A DNA stretch of 64,000 nt from Tetracentron sinense (lineage: Eukaryota > Streptophyta > Magnoliopsida > Trochodendrales > Trochodendraceae). The position numbers and the translations under genes are program-made. Numbering within the stretch: position 1 is the first letter of the stretch; each line of letters begins with the position of its first letter. This document shows, piece by piece, positions 14,801-25,789 of this stretch. The notes under the pieces are model-generated. The model saw only the letters and a list, made by a program, of their open reading frames with translations, was not told the origin of the DNA and searched no databases. Where the stretch lies: NCBI GenBank assembly GCA_015143295.1, contig CM026554.1, forward strand, positions 52,822,627 to 52,886,626. The letters run 5' to 3'.

Positions 14801-17800
14801 CCTTCAAACCTACTTAATCATATATATCTCTCCCTCCTTTGTAACAATAGTAATGAAAAGGGGAAAAACTATGATAAAAAACTGCAAAAAAAATCTCTAT
14901 TTTGCTATTTTCATGGAAAATGACTCTCTATTAGTAGAGAGTTATACAAATTTAAGGTGGGACCTATGAGACCCACTATTATATATTAAATCTCTATTTT
15001 GCTATTTTTATGGATAAGGACTCTCTATTTATATTTTTATATATTTAAAGTCAAAAGAACCACTATTCTAACCATGGAAAATCATTATAATGTCAAAATA
15101 TTTAATTCTAATATTATTGTTTTTTATAAGTAGAAGATTATTACTCATGATTCCTTGCTTTTAATACATTTATAAGTGGGACCACTAAATAATCTTTTCT
15201 AATATGAAATTTAAATTAATATAAGAAATATTAAACTTAATTACTCAATTATATTTATATAAAATATAATATTATATTAAAAAATGATTTAATATAAAGA
15301 GAGTAAAGTGACATCTAATGCAAATATATTTAAAAAAAATTTAAATTATATTTTAATGATGAAAAAATTATACATGCAAGGCACGTGCACTTTCACTAGT
15401 ATATATATATATAGCAAAGCTATAGAGTACAATACATAAATAAACAAGGTTCACGGAGAATATGAACCAAGTAAGAAGCCTAAAACCAACTCAAAACAAA
15501 TAAGGGATAAGAAGTAAAAGCAGTAGCTAAAATAGGCATAACCCAGTAAACCACTCAAAACCCTTCCTCATGGCATACCAGCAACGAAGAAGCTAGTATG
15601 CAATTGTACGAACACGGTCCTCGGAAAAAGCTAAACCCTCAAATACTCTAATGTTCCATTCAGTCTAGATAGTCCACCAAATAGCACGCAGTAACATAGC
15701 CCATACCACTGAAGTAGGAGCCTCCAACAGAGTTGATAACCAACTACATAAAGAATCCCGAATGGACCAAGGAAAAATCCAAACGATCCTAGCCAAAGGA
15801 GAAATTGTGTTCAAATAGCTGAGGCAAAGGGAAAATATAGCAATAGATGGTTCATTGACTCCTCCCATCTTCGGCACATAAAGCATCGGTTGGCTAACCT
15901 CCATCCTCTGTTCTTCAACTGATCGCATAATAATATATTGTATGCTTCAAGATTTTATAAGTGACTTTGGGCATGTTTTCACAGGAAAATGGGTAGTTGG
16001 CCTATCATTTTAAAGACGTCTCTGCATATTGGGGATTCCTTACTCAGGTAGTTTAGTTTTCTTTGCATTGTTTTCTAATACTTTCTATAGAATAGAACAA
16101 TATTATTAATAATAATAACAGGACAAAGATATAAAATATGATTGCCACTTTCTAAAGGAATATTGATTATGGAGTTAATCAATGCCTCGTTCATGAAAAG
16201 AAAAGTCATGTAACAAGAGATTTTACACCCAAAACAGGTAAAAGGACTATAAAAACTACTGCATTGACAAATGATCAGTAGGAGCAGGGGACCACTTATT
16301 AATTAGCTGTTTTTCTATGAATTTTTTACAGAATAGTTTTGCCTATGCACTAGTGATTTAATATACCCATGAGTAACTAGGTTTGTAGGAAGCACCTTAG
16401 CTACTGAGAAAGAATGGTCAGCGTGAAGGTTCAAGACTTAGCCGAAATGTTCACTTACCTGATTTGTTGTCCATTTAGGTTGTTGAGCTCAAATGTTTCC
16501 AACAGCACCATGTGCATTATGTGCGCTTTATAGTTTCCTATGCAGATTAAAAAAAAGAGTCTTGAATGTTCTAATATTCCAAATTCGGAAGATGTCCGCA
16601 GGTAGGGGTACAAGGGTATCCTCTTGATTAATGAAGGAGATGAGCCATCTTACCTTTTTCAGAAGGTATTCTTGCATAATGCATTACAATGCAAGAGTTT
16701 ATGGTATGATACCATAATTTCATACTCAAAAGTTCATTATAATTCCATCGTTTGTTAGTAATATGAACCTACAATATATCATCACAAGTACTATAAAAAA
16801 TTCTCCAAAAATCTCAATGCAGCAGCAGCTACCATTACAAAAACATACATATCTAGTCGAAGTCCACTAATTGAACCCAATAATAAAACAAAACAAATGA
16901 AAACCAGAGAAAATGTCACATGGGTCCTTATAAAACTAGAGTACTGATTACCCACTTCTATGAAACCCAAATAAGAGAATATTTTAAGTTATATTCAGAG
17001 GAGGTAGTAGCATCGCCTTTGAGCCATGGGTGTCATCTAACAATCATCTGTTACGATCCAAAGTGATAAATACCTAGATTGCACCCTTCCCATCAGTCCG
17101 GCTTTTGGGATCAATGGTTGCATCTAGGGACGCATCAATTGGTATCAGAGCTAGCACCACGTCGAGTTTGAGCTCGGACGCAGTATGGGTTGCGGTTTTG
17201 TAGTCGCCGTCTCGGAAAGGGCTACCTGGGGAGGGCTACGGGAAAAAGGTCCCTGAGAAGTGTCCGCCTCAGAGTGAAAGCCGATGTGGACGTCGGCTGC
17301 GAAGCCCGGTGGTATGTTAGGATCCAATAGTCTCACATCAATTAAGTATGGGCTTGGCCTTGTGTATATAAGCTCCTGGGCACCCTCCCCTTGTAAGCCG
17401 GTTTTCAAGGGTGAGTTCTACCCATGGATTCGTATCAATTGGTATCAAAGCCAAACACCAGGTCTCGGGTTCGAGTCTCGGAAGGGGCGACTTATGGAGG
17501 GGGCAACCTAAGGTACCCGTGTGGGCTGTTCCTGAGTGGACCGTCCCGTGTGGGCGTTAGAGTGGGCTGTGTGCCCCGTGGACCGCCATAAAGTGGGTTG
17601 TGTGCCCCGTGGGCCGCCGTGGACGTCGGCTTCGAAGAGTGGTGGTATGTTACGATCCTACGTGATAAATATCTAGATTGCGCCCTTCCCATCAGTCCAA
17701 GCTTTTGGGATCAATGGTTGCATCTAGGTACGTATCATCATCACTGACAAATTTTAGTCAACTACAGTGTTTGCTACTTGCATCATCAATAGGCAGTCAA

Positions 17801-18060
17801 GAGATGTCCAGAATTACAAATACCAGCCCCTCCTATAGTACATGTTAGTAAGAACCCTAAAAGATAGATAGTCATGAATGTCATGGCAACAGTTCTTAGT
17901 AAAACAAAGTATAAATAAAAAAATTCAGATGGGTACTTGAAAAAATAAATCAAATCCATGATAAACATCTGATTCATACCTTTGAACTGCTCTTGCAATG
18001 AGAAGGAGAAAAAAGATGTGAAGCAACCGAAGAGAAAGAAGACCCAATACTAATTGCCAT
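5838..18060 (-). CDS. Predicted chloroplast multi-pass membrane protein, At3g61870-like (four exons)
   Basis: Exons on the minus strand: 18060-17980, 11481-11088, 10093-9750 and 6056-5838. They join in phase to 345 aa plus TGA. All introns read GT-AG. Exon 1 encodes MAISIGSSFSS..., a Ser-rich, acid-free start typical of a chloroplast transit peptide. A hydrophilic stretch (about 40-120) is followed by five likely membrane segments at about 125-144, 160-180, 206-228, 234-250 and 314-334. Conserved-looking blocks include GKPGFISFHGRPYK, GPAVLVASFIFPSLYLRR, VWPWTGPAASATLAPYL and VICIWSLSSFLM. From memory this matches an uncharacterised plant protein like Arabidopsis At3g61870; its function is unknown to me. 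The exon 2 acceptor was chosen because it keeps phase 0 with exon 1, and an extra small exon inside the 6.5-kb intron 1 cannot be excluded. Introns 1 and 3 hold several transposons. A weak TATA-like TTTAAATAG lies about 240 bp upstream. Confidence 0.75.
7085..7670 (+). repeat. 80-bp minisatellite, seven copies, each with a hairpin
   Basis: The anchor AACGACTCTAATCTAGAAAG starts at 7127, 7209, 7289, 7369, 7449, 7529 and 7609 (one copy reads CTAAAAAG). The spacing is 80 bp, with 82 bp for the first unit. Each unit contains an imperfect inverted repeat: ATAACGACTCTAATCT pairs with AGATTAGACATCGTTAT around an AGAA loop. Units fall into two types by spacer (GCAT/TATA or GTCT/TCTA), in the order A-B-B'-A-B-A after the first. 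It lies in intron 3 of the membrane-protein gene. Confidence 0.9.
7758..8113 (+). repeat. Three dispersed copies of a CGGCGAAACGCGTC motif
   Basis: Near-identical blocks start at 7758, 7901 and 8096. Each is CGGCGAAACGCGTC, or CAGCGAAACGCGTC in the second, followed by a variable base and TAGG. The first two are preceded by AGCCCCAATT and the third by AGCCCCCTAAT. They sit inside the LTR-like segment. Confidence 0.7.
9143..9215. repeat. Two short palindromes (TGTCTGTAAT...ATTACAGACA)
   Basis: AATGTCTGTAAT at 9143 is mirrored by ATTACAGACATT ending at 9169. TGTCTGTAAT at 9193 is mirrored by ATTACAGACA ending at 9215. Diverged relatives (AATGTCTACAAT, AAATGTCTGTAAATTTATTACC) occur at about 8773 and 8942. 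These look like ends of small transposons or a simple repeat family; no gene is involved. Confidence 0.6.
10320..10660 (-). mobile_element. LINE fragment, end of an RNase H domain
   Basis: With at least one frameshift, the minus strand reads through VRITQLYREIPLLADALAN and on to QYQRWFNLTP. This is the usual tail of the RNase H domain in plant LINE polyproteins. It is short, 5'-truncated and broken. It lies in intron 2 of the membrane-protein gene (10094-11087). Confidence 0.55.
13440..15399 (+). mobile_element. Non-autonomous Helitron candidate
   Basis: The left end is TCTCTACTATA, preceded by A. The right end is a short GC-rich palindrome (GGCACGTGC), then ten bases, then CTAG followed by T. 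This fits the Helitron rule of 5'-TC...CTRR-3' inserted between A and T. No Rep/helicase coding was found. The inside is AT-rich and carries three to four copies of a 50-75-bp repeat (TTTAGGACTCTACCATATTTTAGG) at about 13970-14200. It lies in intron 1 of the membrane-protein gene. Confidence 0.4.
15540..15935 (-). mobile_element. LINE fragment, zinc-knuckle reverse-transcriptase tail (zf-RVT)
   Basis: The minus strand shows a decayed version of the domain seen at 37028-37531 and 41560-41960: a Cys/Arg-rich start, a MNHLLLYFPFA-like block in place of VDHLLLHCLFA, then WYGLCYCVLFGG. Several stops and frame changes are present. It is a dead, 5'-truncated copy in intron 1. Confidence 0.55.
17049..17737 (+). 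mobile_element. Complete TRIM (small LTR retroelement) with a third internal LTR-like block
   Basis: The outer LTRs are 17049-17137 (89 bp) and 17648-17737 (90 bp). Both run TGTTACGATCC... to ...CATCTAGG(G/T)ACG(C/T)ATCA. They are flanked by the perfect 5-bp target duplication TCATC (17044-17048 and 17738-17742). The primer-binding site TGGTATCAGAGC, which matches the initiator-Met tRNA end, sits at 17140-17151 just after the first LTR. A diverged third LTR-like block (about 17313-17436) starts TGTTAGGATCC, contains TGTATATAAGC, and is followed by a second site-like TTGGTATCAAAGCC. Both internal segments end in GTGGACGTCGGCT(G/T)CGAAG. There is no coding. It lies 243 bp inside intron 1. Confidence 0.88.
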
Positions 18061-18849
18061 TTTAAAGGCGATTATCAACCGTTACAGACTCAACAACTGC
18101 ATGTGGATCGATTTTAATGCAAACCCATTTGATTTGAAGGAAATTAACAGATACCCATCTGAAAATCTGCTAAAAATTTGACGAAATTCGGAGATTCTGA
18201 GGTATGGATTTTGGCGTTGGAAACTGGAGTAAACGAGAGAAGGCTGTTCCTTTGTTCTTTTCTGGATTTAAACTCATGGGTGAATTTGGACAACTCTACC
18301 TATTTAAACGGCTTCTCAATTCTCACTATTTTTTTTGGTTCGACAGTTCTCACTTCACTGAATAAGATTTGAGTCCTTTTTTTCACTCTTTTAGATGGAG
18401 GACAGATTCCTCACAATCAATTGTAGAATATATATTGAACTGGCCAGACAATCTTAACCATCTGATCAAGTTGTAAAATATGGACGGCTGAGAAAAAAAC
18501 TTGGGAAAGTGAATATATGGAAGAAAGTTGAGAATCAGATTAGGAAGAAAATTGGGGGGTTTTATCAAAATAAGTTCAAACTTTTGTCGAACCCTTAAAA
18601 TAGTCTCTGACTTTTCAAAATAACTTTTTAAGCTTTGGCATGTACGAGCCTCACATGCGGGACATAAGCTGGGATGAACCAAAATTCTCTTTTCACTCAC
18701 TCCCACAATTCACTCAACCAATGAAGAAGACCATTTCTTTGGGAAGACAAACTCTCATCCTCGTGTCTGTTTAAAAATTTGGTCACTCTTGTTCAACTTG
18801 ATTCGTCTAGTATAGAGGAAACAACTCTTTCTCTTCTTCCTTAGTAATA

Positions 18850-21800
18850 TATTTTCAACGATTCATTAGGGTTTTCTGAAATCCATCCCATCATCATCTT
18901 TATTTTCTTAATTTCTTGTTTAAGACATTTTTCTTTATATATTAGATTTCTTGTTCTAATCATCTATCCTCAATTAATTGATTTTTGCAGCTTCAAAAAT
19001 GTATGTGTAAAAATGTTGTCTCCAAAACAAAAAGAAAGATAACGCATTCAATGATGTAGTTGCTGCATTCGAGGATTTGTGAATTATAAATTTGGACATG
19101 ATGATTGAAGATGTTGTGAATTTCTATAAATGCGAGATTGGATGAGCTATTATATAAATTTAAAAACTCTTTCATTTATGAATATAATTTGTATTTTCAA
19201 ATTTTAGATATGCGTGTCTCAAATCGCTCATATATAATGTCAAATCATTCAAATATAATATCGAATCGCTCCTATATAATGCAATATAAATAAGACAATT
19301 TTTATATGATTCTATGTTAATGATCATGAATATATTAGTGATCGACCGTTCGCATGATCGATCAATCGGTAATATGATATTGATCAATTAATCATACGAA
19401 TGATCGATCAATCATATAAATGATCGATTTATAATATATTAGTGATTGTGAACATAGAAGCACATAATTTTTTTTATCTTATCGATTGTTTGTATGATCA
19501 ATCGTTCATTCTTACGAATGATTGATCGATCATTCAAACGATCGATGAGATAAAAATATGTGTGGTTCTATTTTTACAAGCACTAATATATTAGCAATTG
19601 ATCGTTTATATGATCAATTCGGTCATTCGCATGGTCGACCGATCGATCTCATATTAACGATTGATCGATCATACGAATAATCGATCGCTAATATATTAAC
19701 GATTGTAAACACAAAACCATATAAAATTTATGTCTTATTGGTGTTACATTATATAAGAGTGATCTAACATTATATTTGAATTATCTGACATTGTATATGA
19801 GCGATTTGAGACACGTGTCAGCACCCCATTTTTACACCTCTTTAACCTTGGTTAATTTAACCATCGTTAGCTTAGTCCAAGCCCTAGAAAAACCTTAGGC
19901 GAGAAGCATTTTGGACCCAAGGCCCATTAGCAAGTCCAATCCAAAACCATAGTAAACCTAGGCCTCCTATGGGCCCAAACACGGGCCCATGACTTGTGGG
20001 GCCCATTAGGGTGGGACCCACCTCAAGTTTGATTTTTAGGGCACCCAAATCTCTAAATGGAAAAACCCAACTTTGCTTTCGCTCATACATGTGGGCTAGG
20101 CCCAATATGAACAAACAAACAAAACACAAAACACAAAAAAAAAAAAAATTCAGAAAGGCCTGCTACTGTTCATCGTCTTCTCCAGGGAGACAGGCAGCAG
20201 GCGTCCTCCCCCTGCTCTTCTTTCAGCTCCAGCCTTGTGTCCCCCACGCCTAGGTCCCCCATGCCTTATCCCTTCCATCCTCTTCTTCTATAAGACCACC
20301 CACGACCACTGTTAGAGGGGGAGTTTTTCAAAAAAAAAAAACTGCAGAGGAGAGTTTTGAAAAAATATTACAGTCATCCCCTTTGGCCAGCCCAACCACA
20401 TTCCCACCCAAAGAACCTCTTGTTCAATCCTTATTCCCACCTAAAGTCCCTTGCATCATTCACCTTTGTCCATAACCACTGAAAGTTGCTGCCCCCTTCC
20501 ACTTGTGACGCCTCTAGTAGCCGTGTCCACTCTCTGTCTCGGGCAAAAACGCCACAGCCATATTAGGTGCTTTGGTGTCAGATGTTCCATTAGAGCTGCC
20601 CCTTATCCCCTTTATTCAGTCCATACAGCAGCAATTGCCCCACCTATAGCCCAGGGTAGCACCTGTGCAGGCCCAAAATATCACCTCAAACATCCCCAGT
20701 TCAGTTTCCAAACAACCCATGTATGACCTCTCTTCACATACCCGGTAGCAGCGAGCAACTACCTTGCCATCCTCCTAACATCAAACGCACCAAATAGCAG
20801 CTGCCCCTAGCTTTATGTGCCAGCAATGACATATGCCTTCATCCAGTTGCCGCACGCCCAGAATGCTGTGGCCACCTGCCCTCTCCATTTCTAACAGCAT
20901 CACTCGTTCTCTTCTTCTTTAGGTGAGAATCCATTCTTTCATTTTTTTTATATACTTCCTAGTTAGTCTTCTAAATTCTGTTAGCTTTAGTTTAATTAGT
21001 TAATCTTTAAGTTGGGAACATTTAAATCTATTGGATTAAATTAGCTTTTTTGGAATTAGTTCATTAGATTAAAATCTGTTAGTTGTTGGTAGAATTAATG
21101 TGGTTAGCTTTAATTTATATACTATATGGTTAGTTTAGTTTGTAAGTCAGCATGTTAACTAAGGTTAGTTTTTTTTACTAATTGAAATTCTGGTGTTGAT
21201 TTCAGTTTAACAAATTAGATGTCAGTTTAGTGTTTTATATTAGTTAGGTTAATTCCTTCTTAGTCCTTAGATCGGTGTTGAGTTAATATAAATTAGTGGC
21301 TAATGTAGTTTACTTTGTTTAATCTTTCCCTCAAATTTTAGGCTAGACCTTATGTTAGTCAAGGGTAGTCTGTAGATTAGACCTTGGTTAGTATAGGATA
21401 GTCCTAAAGTTAGTTAGTACTTAAGTTAGTCTAGGGTAGTCTAAGTTTACCCCTTAGTTAGCCTAGGATAATCCTAGATTAGTCATAGGTCAGTCTTTCA
21501 AAATAAGTTAAATTTCAATCAATTTAAAAATCCGATTTTGATTAGTTGTAGACTAATTTTAATTTACATGAAGGTTTAGTTTCTAGTTTAGGACTAACAT
21601 AGTTTATATCATTTGTGGTTGGTTTTTCTAGGTTACTCTTAACTTAGTTAAAAACTAGTTCTCATAGGTTTACAACTTAATCATAAGGTGGTTCTTAGGT
21701 TAGTTAGTTGAACCCAAATCCTCTTTTACACTAGTCTTAGTTAATTAAACTCTCTTTAGGACAATTCTTAGGATTAAATAATCAGAGTTAGTTTAGGCCC

Positions 21801-22815
21801 GTTGCTCCGCAATGAGCCTAAATTACTATTCAAAAAATCCAAAAAAAATGAAAAACATTAAAAAATACCAAAAACATTCAAAAAATTCAAAAAGACTAAA
21901 AACATGCTTGCTAAGTTTTTTGACCTTGGTTAGCTCATCTAACCCTAGTTACGCCCTTCTAACCGCGGTTAGACTGACCTTGCACTTGACCCACTCGGTC
22001 AACTAAACCCTAGCCCTCGAGCTAGACCCTTGACCACCCTATACACACACACACACCCCCTAGCCTTGACACGGGCTCATGTGCCAGAACTACGCTCGGT
22101 CTGATCTCACTCGGTGAGTACGTAGGCAACCCCACCTGGGTTCGACCCTAGCTATTTAGATTTTTCATTTTTTTGGATTAGTATTTGATTAAATACTTAG
22201 GCATTTTAATTAAATTTTGAGATTAAATTTGGCTTAAATTTAGGGAGTAGGTAACCATTGTAAAATAGGGGTCCTGGGGTGCCCAACACCTTCCCCTGGG
22301 CTTAATCGAACCGCTTACCCTAACTCTGATTAGACCATTTGCCTTATCCAACCATCCGGGACCTATCCCTTAGAATGAATAGGTGGTGACTCTTAGTCAA
22401 AACACATAATGTAAAAGTGGGTAGGAAAATCTCATGTTCACAACACGCACAAATCTGAAAATATAAGTAGTGAATAAATAAAAGAGTTTTCAAATTTATA
22501 TAACATCTCATACAATTTCACATTTATACAACATCGCCAATCATGTAGAAATTTACAATTCTTAAATCCTTAAATGCAGCAATGTCAAATGTTTCATCTA
22601 TTATTTTCTTTTAGAGGCAAAATTTTCCACATACATTTTTAAGCTATAAAAATCAATTAATTAATGATAAATGATCAGAACAATAAATCTAACAAAACCT
22701 ATACAGGAAAATGCCATAAAAAATAAAATAGCAAAAAAAAGGAAGATGTTGGAATGAATTTAAAAATACCTTAATGACCGTTGAGAATATATTACTAAGA
22801 AAGATGAAAATGTAT
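18850..22815. mobile_element. Long inverted-repeat (foldback) element, split by a solo LTR
   Basis: The left arm (about 18850-19510) read backwards matches the right arm (about 19520-19815, continuing 22448-22815). Matching blocks include CGTGTCTCAAATCGCTCATATA, AAAATCAATTAATT, AATATATTACTAAG and AAATTTATATAA, all in order. Removing the LTR gives a near-palindrome of about 1.35 kb with its centre near 19515. The middle is rich in GATCGATC-type motifs that are themselves palindromic. The outer ends fade near 18850 and 22815, so termini and target duplication are not defined. It has no coding capacity. It lies about 800 bp upstream of the membrane-protein gene start. Confidence 0.8.
19816..22442 (+). 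mobile_element. Solo LTR of a Ty3-type element (Tat/Ogre-like by motif), 2627 bp
   Basis: It starts TGTCAGCACCCCATTTTTAC and ends ATGTTCACA, and is flanked by perfect ACACG target duplications (19811-19815 and 22443-22447). The host sequence joins smoothly across it as part of the inverted-repeat arm. Near the end are GGGTGCCCAACACCTTCCCC and GGTGGTGACTC, motifs I associate with large plant Ty3 LTRs. The stretch 20960-21790 is a low-complexity region dominated by TTAGT. A likely promoter motif, TCTATAAGACC, is at 20287. No primer-binding site follows, so this is a solo LTR. Confidence 0.88.
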
Positions 22816-22830
22816 TTTTACCTATTGTTG

Positions 22831-23171
22831 GCTGGAAATCTGGTTTGTCGAGTGTGCCAGCGCCACGTGGCACAATCGCAGACATAAACCTCTAGAACTC
22901 GGACGTCGAGTCGAACCGAGTGACCGAGAGCGCGTTCGCTTCGGTTGTCCGGTCAGCTACCGTTAGATAAATCGGTCAGACGATTTAGAGAGGGGAGGGT
23001 TCGTCATTCTATAATGCTTTCGGTAACCGAAGGGCTTTCCAAATTTTAAGGCAAAGTCGAATGTGATGATGTGATGTGTGTACTGGATGTGAGATAGACA
23101 AAAGTGAAGAAAATGATAAACATAAATTGATAATTGGAATTGATTGAAAGTAATTGAAGAAGACAACCTAC
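22831..23171. other. Short unassigned spacer
   Basis: This holds a CCACGTGG-containing stretch near 22864 and a CG-rich patch at 22890-22960, but no coding frame I can support. Confidence 0.4.
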
Positions 23172-23461
23172 AAACTATCATGCGATCGAAGTGAGTCGCA
23201 AAGGCAAATACAAAGTTCCACCGAGGTGGATGTTGAAGATAAAGTGACTAAGATATCTCCCATAGGAGATGGATACAAAAGTGACTAAGGAGACTCTCCC
23301 GAATGAGGAAACTATGCTAAACTATCATGCGATCGAAGTGAGTCGCAAAGACAAATACAAAGTCCCATCGAGGTAGATGTTGAAAATAAAGTAACTAAGA
23401 TCTCTCTCATAGGAGATGGATACAAAAGTGACTAAGGAGACTCTCCCGAATGAGGAAACTA
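23172..23461 (+). repeat. 147-bp tandem duplication
   Basis: The unit starting AAACTATCATGCGATCGAAG occurs at 23172 and 23319 with few differences. It runs to GAATGAGGAAACTAT. The second copy stops exactly where the next inverted-repeat element starts. Confidence 0.85.
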
Positions 23462-23469
23462 TAATAACA

Positions 23470-24805
23470 GTGCTTTTTCGGTGGATTTCCCTATTTTCGG
23501 TGGTTTTCTGTTATTAGAGTGCATTTTCGATATTACAGTGCTTTTTCGATGGTTTTGTGCTCATTTTCGGTGGTTTTCTGTTAACATCCCTCAAACTTTA
23601 GGAATCTCTATTTTTTTCATCGCTTATTAGAATCGAGTGATTCTTAAACCATTAGAATTGTATTAGAACCCTCTTCAAGGTTCATGTTTAATGTTTTTCC
23701 ATATCTTGAGTCTAAGCAAAGTCAAAAGTGGGTTTCCCGATATTTTATCTGATGAAATTACAGACCAGTCCACTTGTGGACTCATTTAGACCATTTAAAA
23801 CTCAAAATTAGGATTTTTGTAAAACATGAAAGTTGTTCCCCTTCGAAAGATGAGTGCAACGTAAGTTGAATCGTCAAAATCCGATGAACGAGTCAAAAGT
23901 TATGGTCAAAATACTAAAATGGGGTAAATCTGTTAGAATTCAGAGTAACAGAAAACCACCGAAAATGAGCGCAAAACCATCGAAAAAGTACTGTAATATC
24001 GAAAATGTATTGTAATAATAGAAAACCACTGAAAATAAGAAAATCCACCAAAAAAGCACTGTTATTATAGTACATTTTCGATATTACAGTGCTTTTTCGA
24101 TGGTTTGTGCTCATTTTCGGTGGTTTTATATTATTACGGTGCATTTTCGATGGTTTTGTGCTTATTTTTTATGGATATGTGCTTATTTTCAGTGGTTTTC
24201 TATGATTACAGTGCCCATTTTCAGTGGTTTTCTATTATTAGAGTGCATTTTCGATATTACAGTGCTTTTTCGATGGTTTTGTGCTCAATTTCGGTGGTTT
24301 TCCATCTCATTTTCGGTGGTTTTCTGTTCCTCTAGATTTAGACAAATTTTACCCCACTTTAATATTTTGACCATAACTTTTGACTTGTTCATCCGATTTT
24401 GACGATTCAACTTGCGTTGGACTTGTATTTCAAAGGGAAACAACTTTCATGTTTTACAAAAATCCTAATTTTAAGTTTTAAATAGTCTAAATGGGTTCAT
24501 AAGTGGACTGGTTTGTAATTTCATCAGATAAAACATCAGAAAACCTACTTTTGACTTAACTTAGACTTAAGATATGAAAAAATATTAAACATGAACCTTG
24601 AAGATGGTTCCAATACGGTTCTAATGGTTCAAGAATCACTCAATTTCGATAAGCGATGAGAAAAATAGAGCTTCCTAAAGTTTGACTAATGTTAAGAGAA
24701 AACTACCGAAAATAAGCACAAATCCATTAAAAAAGCACTGTAATATCGAAAATGCACTATAATAACATAAAATAAACTGTAATAACAGGAAATCCCGAAA
24801 ATGAG
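23470..24805. mobile_element. Second long inverted-repeat element (palindrome of about 1.33 kb)
   Basis: Left and right arms of roughly 600-650 bp mirror each other. Blocks in inverted order include AAGGTTCATGTTTAAT, CATGAAAGTTGTT, CGTAAGTTGAATCGTCAAAAT and CATCGCTTAT. Both the ends and the centre (about 24060-24310) are made of one repeating theme: TTTTCGGTGGTTTTCTGTTA, GTGCATTTTCGATATTACAG and GTGCTTTTTCGATGG. No transposase and no clear target duplication were found. Short open frames here translate the repeat and are not genes. Confidence 0.8.
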
Positions 24806-25789
24806 CACAAAATCCTAAAAAAAATAAAAAATAATCATTGTAACCATCGAAAATGGATCAAAAACGTATAAAACACTTTTCTTCTCTTCTTTTTCAAAAG
24901 GGTTTCAGATGAAGTAGAAGGGTTTAGCTTAGTTTGTGTTGAAGGGTTTCAGATGAAGCAGAAAGATTTAGCTCAATTGCAACGAAAAGGAAAGCTTGGG
25001 TTTCAGATGAAAGCTTCAATGACAGTAAAAGCTTAAGCTTAAGCTCAGTCGCACAGTGTTGAAGAGATCTTTAACAGAGATAGGGGTATTTTAGAGAAAA
25101 AAGAAAAGAAAAGGAAAGCACGTGCTCACAAAAACCTTATAGGAGCCTATAGAAATAAAAATTTTAAAATGGAACCATTTTTGGGTTTTTTCTAATCGGG
25201 AGCCAATTTTCGTACTTTCTTCTATATAAAATGACATTCTTTCGTGTTCGATTCCGTTTCCAGTCCGTTCCCTCTACTTCCTTGGTAAAGACTCAAGAGA
25301 GAGAGGGAGAACGGAAGGAGTAGCAGTCTAGATGATGTTCTAGGGTTTCCATGAGAGACGAGGTATGTGGATTTTATTTATCTGATCGAATCGAAATATT
25401 TATCTAAAAATCTGATCGAATCGGTATATTTATCTTTAGAAAGAGCGATTTGATCTAAATATTGTTGGAATTTTGATTTCAATGGAGAGAAAGATCGCAC
25501 TTTTTTGGGATTTCAGATATCGATCCCTAGATTTCTCGATTGTATCATGTGATTGCCTCTATATGATATTTGTTCGTCTCTGAGAAACCTTCAGCATTGT
25601 GCATTGGCTGTTTCATCAGCAAAATGGTTCTTGATTCTACAGTGGTTGGACACAGTCCACAATCAGATGCTAGAAACCCATGACTTCTGCGCCTTACATT
25701 TCTTAGACAATCATGTTTATAGTCCAGAATCGACGGATTGTTTGTTTGTTGCTGGAAGAAATCGCAATTAGGATTTCTGCAATATATGG

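Noticed and set aside
17462-17475. GGTTCGAGTCTC, resembling a tRNA B box
   Set aside because: No A box, acceptor stem or anticodon arm fits around it; it is inside the TRIM.
24100-24402. Open frames rich in FRWF/FSVV
   Set aside because: They translate the modular palindrome repeat.
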